This document shows positions 56,554-59,086 of a stretch of 59,086 bases of DNA, piece after piece. The translations under genes and the position numbers were made by a program. The stretch's first letter is position 1. Each line of letters begins with the position of its first letter. Location: positions 1 through 59,086 of the forward strand of contig NZ_JAAIYP010000009.1 in the NCBI RefSeq assembly GCF_011022235.1. Direction: 5' to 3'. The stretch comes from Magnetospirillum aberrantis SpK. Lineage in GTDB: Bacteria; Pseudomonadota; Alphaproteobacteria; Rhodospirillales; Magnetospirillaceae. The notes below the pieces were generated by a model. It worked only from the letters and a program-made list of their open reading frames with translations. It was not told where the DNA came from and ran no database searches.

Positions 56554-57885
56554 ATGTCGCTGCACGCCGTCGCCGAATTGTTGAACAAGCACAAGATGGT
56601 CGAGGACATGGTCCGCGCCCAGCCGTCGCGTCGTGCCGAACTGGTGGAAAACGTGGTCCATCAGCAGCATCTGGCCGAGTTGCGCGCCCTTTTGGCGCGG
56701 TTGCCGGTGGCCGAGATCGGCCGCATTCTCGAAGAACTGCCGACGGACGACGCTGCCTTGGTGTGGCGGCAGATCGAGGCCGGGCGTCTCAACGATGTGT
56801 TGTGGGAAATTCCGCAAAGCCTGGGCGAGCTTTTGGCCGGGCCGGTCGAGCCGCGCTTTCTGGCGGGCGAGGTCACCGCCTATGAACTGGTGAACGGCCG
56901 CATGCGCATCGTCGATGTTTCGTGCCGCAGCGACATGGAACGGCTTTCGCCCATCTGGGTGGACGTGATGGGGGCGTCGAAATCGGAACGCGGCTGGATC
57001 GCCCGCCGTTTCGGACTGGAACTGGACGACCCCGAGGACCTGACCGACCTCGAGGTCAGCGCCCGCTTCTATGTGGAAGAAAACGGCGAAATCCACCTGC
57101 ATTCCAACTTCCTGCTGGATCGCGAGGGGTTGTCGCGCACGGTGCCGGTGGCTTTCGTCATCCATTCCGACGTTCTGTTCACCATCCGGGCCGAGGAATT
57201 GCCGGTGTTCCGCCTGCAACGGCTGCGCATGCGCAGCCAGCGTGGCGAGGTCGGCGACTGCAAGGATCTGTTGCTGGCGCTTTACGGGGCCGACGTGGAA
57301 TATTCCGCCGACGCGCTGGAAGACGCCTACGCCACCCTGCGCCGTGTCGGCAAACAGGTGCTGAGCGAAAGCGTCACCGACACCGATGCCGCCCGCATTC
57401 TGGCTGACATCGCCGAGGAAGAGGATCTGAACGGTCGCATCCGCAGCAACATGCTCGACACTCAGCGGGCGGTGTCGTTCCTGATGCGCGGCCGGCTGTT
57501 GCGCGGCGAACAACTGGACGACGCGCGCGAGATCGTGCGCGACATCGAATCGCTGAACAGCCACACGGCGTTCCTGTTCGAAAAGATCAACTTCCTGATG
57601 GATGCCACGGTGGGTTTCATCAACGTCAACCAGAACCGGCGGGTGTCGCAGTTGACGGTGGCCGGCGTGGTGTTCATGCCGTTGAACGTTCTGGCCGGCG
57701 TCGGCGGCATGTCGGAATTCTCGATGATGACCGAGGGTATTCCCTGGCCGTTGTCCTATGGCACCTTGATGGTGTGCATGATGCTGGTGGGATGGGGCAC
57801 CTATTCGGTGCTCAGGCTGGCCGAAGCCCGCAAGGCCAAACGCCGCGCCGCCCATGCCGCGCTGCGCAAGCTGGCGGCGGAATAG
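56554..57885 (+). CDS. CorA-type divalent metal channel with MgtE-N-like extension and GMS filter variant
   Basis: 443 residues, ATG after AAGGGGAAA. The N-terminal ~130 residues resemble the MgtE intracellular N domain: 'ELRALLARLPVAEIGRILEELPTDDAALVWRQ'. Next comes a CorA-like cytoplasmic funnel (about 135-355) and two C-terminal membrane helices (LTVAGVVFMPLNVLAGV and LSYGTLMVCMMLVGWGTYSVL). The loop between them should hold the Gly-Met-Asn selectivity motif. Here it reads G385-M386-S387 (VGGMSEF). The long 'EKINFLMDATVGFINVNQNRRVSQLT' helix is typical. It probably conducts Mg2+ or another divalent cation; Ser for Asn may change selectivity. Confidence 0.88.
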   Translation: MSLHAVAELLNKHKMVEDMVRAQPSRRAELVENVVHQQHLAELRALLARLPVAEIGRILEELPTDDAALVWRQIEAGRLNDVLWEIPQSLGELLAGPVEPRFLAGEVTAYELVNGRMRIVDVSCRSDMERLSPIWVDVMGASKSERGWIARRFGLELDDPEDLTDLEVSARFYVEENGEIHLHSNFLLDREGLSRTVPVAFVIHSDVLFTIRAEELPVFRLQRLRMRSQRGEVGDCKDLLLALYGADVEYSADALEDAYATLRRVGKQVLSESVTDTDAARILADIAEEEDLNGRIRSNMLDTQRAVSFLMRGRLLRGEQLDDAREIVRDIESLNSHTAFLFEKINFLMDATVGFINVNQNRRVSQLTVAGVVFMPLNVLAGVGGMSEFSMMTEGIPWPLSYGTLMVCMMLVGWGTYSVLRLAEARKAKRRAAHAALRKLAAE

Positions 57886-57966
57886 GGGTGAGTTGCCGTC
57901 CTGAGCGCTGGAGGTCGGGGCCGGTTTGCGGCATCGTCGTCCTGTCAGGTCGGCAAGGAGCGCTCC

Positions 57967-58626
57967 ATGGAAGAGACGGGGAATTATTGGCAGCGTGGGT
58001 TGGGGGCGGCGCAGGCGTCGCCCAACGCCAGTCTGTTCCGCTTTCTCGGGCAAGGCGGTGTGGCGCTGAAGGACAAGCTGCTTTTAGAGGTCGGCTTTCT
58101 GTATGGCGCCGATTTGTTGGAGGCTGAACGGCGTGGCGCGATCATCCATGGCGTGGATGTCAACCCGTCGGCGGTCCAACGGATGCAGGCGTCACACGAA
58201 AAGCAACGTTTTGCCCTGTGTGACGTGACCCGGCAGCCGCTTCCCTTCGACCGGTATTTCGACGTGGTCGTCTGTCGCGACGTTATCGAATATTTCAACG
58301 AGGCCGACTTGCGCCACGCCGCCGGGAACGTTCGGGCGGCACTGGCGACGGATGGAATGCTGGTGATGCAGTTCCCACAGATGGACCTGGAGCGCCAAGC
58401 CGATGCGGACCGCGACGCGCTGCTGGACATCGCGTCCTGGGTGCGGTTGGAGCGGGATTTCGTCGTTGCCGGAAATCCAATGATCTATTGGAAGCCATCG
58501 CATGTCGTCGAGATCGTGGAGGCCGCCGGGTTCATTCTGGCCGGGGAGAAATCCCTGTACGAGACCTACGGCGTCGAGGAAAAGTTCATGCGGTGCAATA
58601 AGTATTTCCTGTTCCGCGCCGTTTGA
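57967..58626 (+). CDS. Class I SAM-dependent methyltransferase, substrate unknown
   Basis: 219 residues, ATG after GGCAAGGAG. The Rossmann motifs are 'LLLEVGFLYGADLLE' (motif I with Phe-Leu replacing part of GxGxG), 'IHGVDVNPSAVQRM', 'ALCDVTRQPLPFDRYFDVVVCRDVIEYF' and 'HAAGNVRAALATDGMLVMQFP'. The C-terminal half (about 140-219) has 'FIL-AGEKSLYETYGVEEKFMRCNKYFLFRAV'. Small soluble methyltransferase of the ubiE/type-11 group. No partner gene indicates the substrate. Separated by 81 bases from the channel gene. Confidence 0.82.
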   Translation: MEETGNYWQRGLGAAQASPNASLFRFLGQGGVALKDKLLLEVGFLYGADLLEAERRGAIIHGVDVNPSAVQRMQASHEKQRFALCDVTRQPLPFDRYFDVVVCRDVIEYFNEADLRHAAGNVRAALATDGMLVMQFPQMDLERQADADRDALLDIASWVRLERDFVVAGNPMIYWKPSHVVEIVEAAGFILAGEKSLYETYGVEEKFMRCNKYFLFRAV

Positions 58627-58855
58627 CGGGCGGGATCGCTCGCTCTTTTGAAAAAAATGGTGGCCCGGCAGGATGCAGCACACGGATTGCCAGACCCTAG
58701 GCCTTCCAGCGCATCGGCACGGTTATTTTGGTTCCTCCCGAAAGCTGCCCGGTTCCCAGGCATAGATGCCCTGTAGATGGGTGGCCACAAAATACGGCAT
58801 ATACGCCTTGCGCCGCTTTCTCGGGGGGGCGGACAATTCAGCCTGTCAGAAACGA

Positions 58856-58879
58856 AAGGCCCGGTGGATGCCGGGCCTT
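58856..58879 (-). terminator. Terminator of the truncated chemoreceptor gene
   Basis: AAGGCCCGG / CCGGGCCTT, a nine-bp stem with a six-base loop. On the minus strand it begins eight bases after the stop and is followed by TCGTTTCTG, a modest T-rich tract. Confidence 0.75.
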
Positions 58880-58886
58880 CCTGTTT

Positions 58887-59086
58887 TCAGAACTCTTCCC
58901 ATTCCTTTGATCCGCTCTTGGCGGCTGTGGCCTTGGGCTTCGGCATCGCTTTCGCCACGGGCTTGGCCGTGGGTTTCGGTGCGGCCTTGGCCAGCGGCTT
59001 GCGGGAATGGGTCTCGGCCTGGGGATCGGTCCTCTGCGCCGTCGCCTGGACCTGGGCGGCACCGGTGTTGAAGAAGCCCATCAGCC
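58887..59086 (-). CDS. C-terminal tail of a methyl-accepting chemotaxis protein (5' part outside window)
   Basis: The visible 65 codons encode 'GFFNTG', a Pro/Ala/Lys-rich flexible linker and a final E-W-E-E-F. The linker plus xWxxF end is the CheR/CheB tethering tail of chemoreceptors, and the 'FFxTG' just before it is the end of the signalling helix in many magnetospirilla. The first visible ATG (59079-59081) is therefore probably internal. The body of the receptor lies beyond the right edge. Confidence 0.72.
   Translation of the reverse strand, partial: LMGFFNTGAAQVQATAQRTDPQAETHSRKPLAKAAPKPTAKPVAKAMPKPKATAAKSGSKEWEEF

Overview
The window is a G+C-rich, gene-dense stretch of a Gram-negative bacterial chromosome, most likely an alphaproteobacterium of the Rhodospirillales, Magnetospirillum-like. 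Pointers are a phosphatidylethanolamine methyltransferase of the Rhodobacter PmtA type, a short mitofilin (Mic60)-type protein, a DUF6524-type membrane protein, a MarR-OmpR-kinase set resembling PetP/PetR, a chemoreceptor with a C-terminal hemerythrin domain and another ending in an EWEEF tail. The species assignment is inference. I see no rRNA, tRNA, CRISPR array, transposase or integrase.

Layout: 3-7127 is the C-terminal 2,374 residues of a giant RTX/cadherin-like exoprotein, closed by a strong terminator. 7276-8996 holds a kinase-fold protein without its catalytic Asp and a PTR1/FolM-like reductase. A 390-bp AT-rich gap with a perfect DnaA box precedes uvrC, pgsA and an overlapping molybdenum cofactor set (mobB, moeA, moaD, moaE). 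14756-19276 carries a chemoreceptor with a periplasmic CxxCH heme motif, a MarR regulator and an OmpR/EnvZ-like pair. An orphan ParA-like ATPase, an MFS exporter, a MYG1-family hydrolase and ilvA follow.

24115-36206 is the least familiar part and looks devoted to the envelope and its lipids. A translationally coupled set encodes two membrane-anchored proteins of unknown family and a single polypeptide fusing an MlaF-like ATPase to an MlaE-like permease, with no MCE protein beside it. Next come the Mic60-like protein, PmtA, several small membrane proteins, an MlaA/VacJ-like protein with a long Pro/Gln linker, and a three-gene set of exported proteins (PstS-like plus two unknowns). I regard the ABC cluster as the best candidate for an undescribed system: an MCE-independent lipid or envelope transporter.

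36402-40303 encodes polysaccharide acylation functions (MBOAT, SGNH-like partner, OafA-type acyltransferase). 41127-43804 is a PhnD-like binding protein overlapping a sensor kinase. 43814-47304 is an envelope cluster (OmpA-like, polytopic membrane protein, M48 protease). 47460-51387 has a Cache-type kinase and the hemerythrin chemoreceptor. 52646-56084 is a complete pqi system with PqiA split in two genes. 56554-57885 is a CorA-type channel with an MgtE-N-like extension and GMS in place of GMN, after a potentially structured 470-bp leader. The window ends in a small methyltransferase and the tail of another chemoreceptor on the minus strand. Recurrent themes are envelope lipid handling and redox/oxygen-linked signalling.
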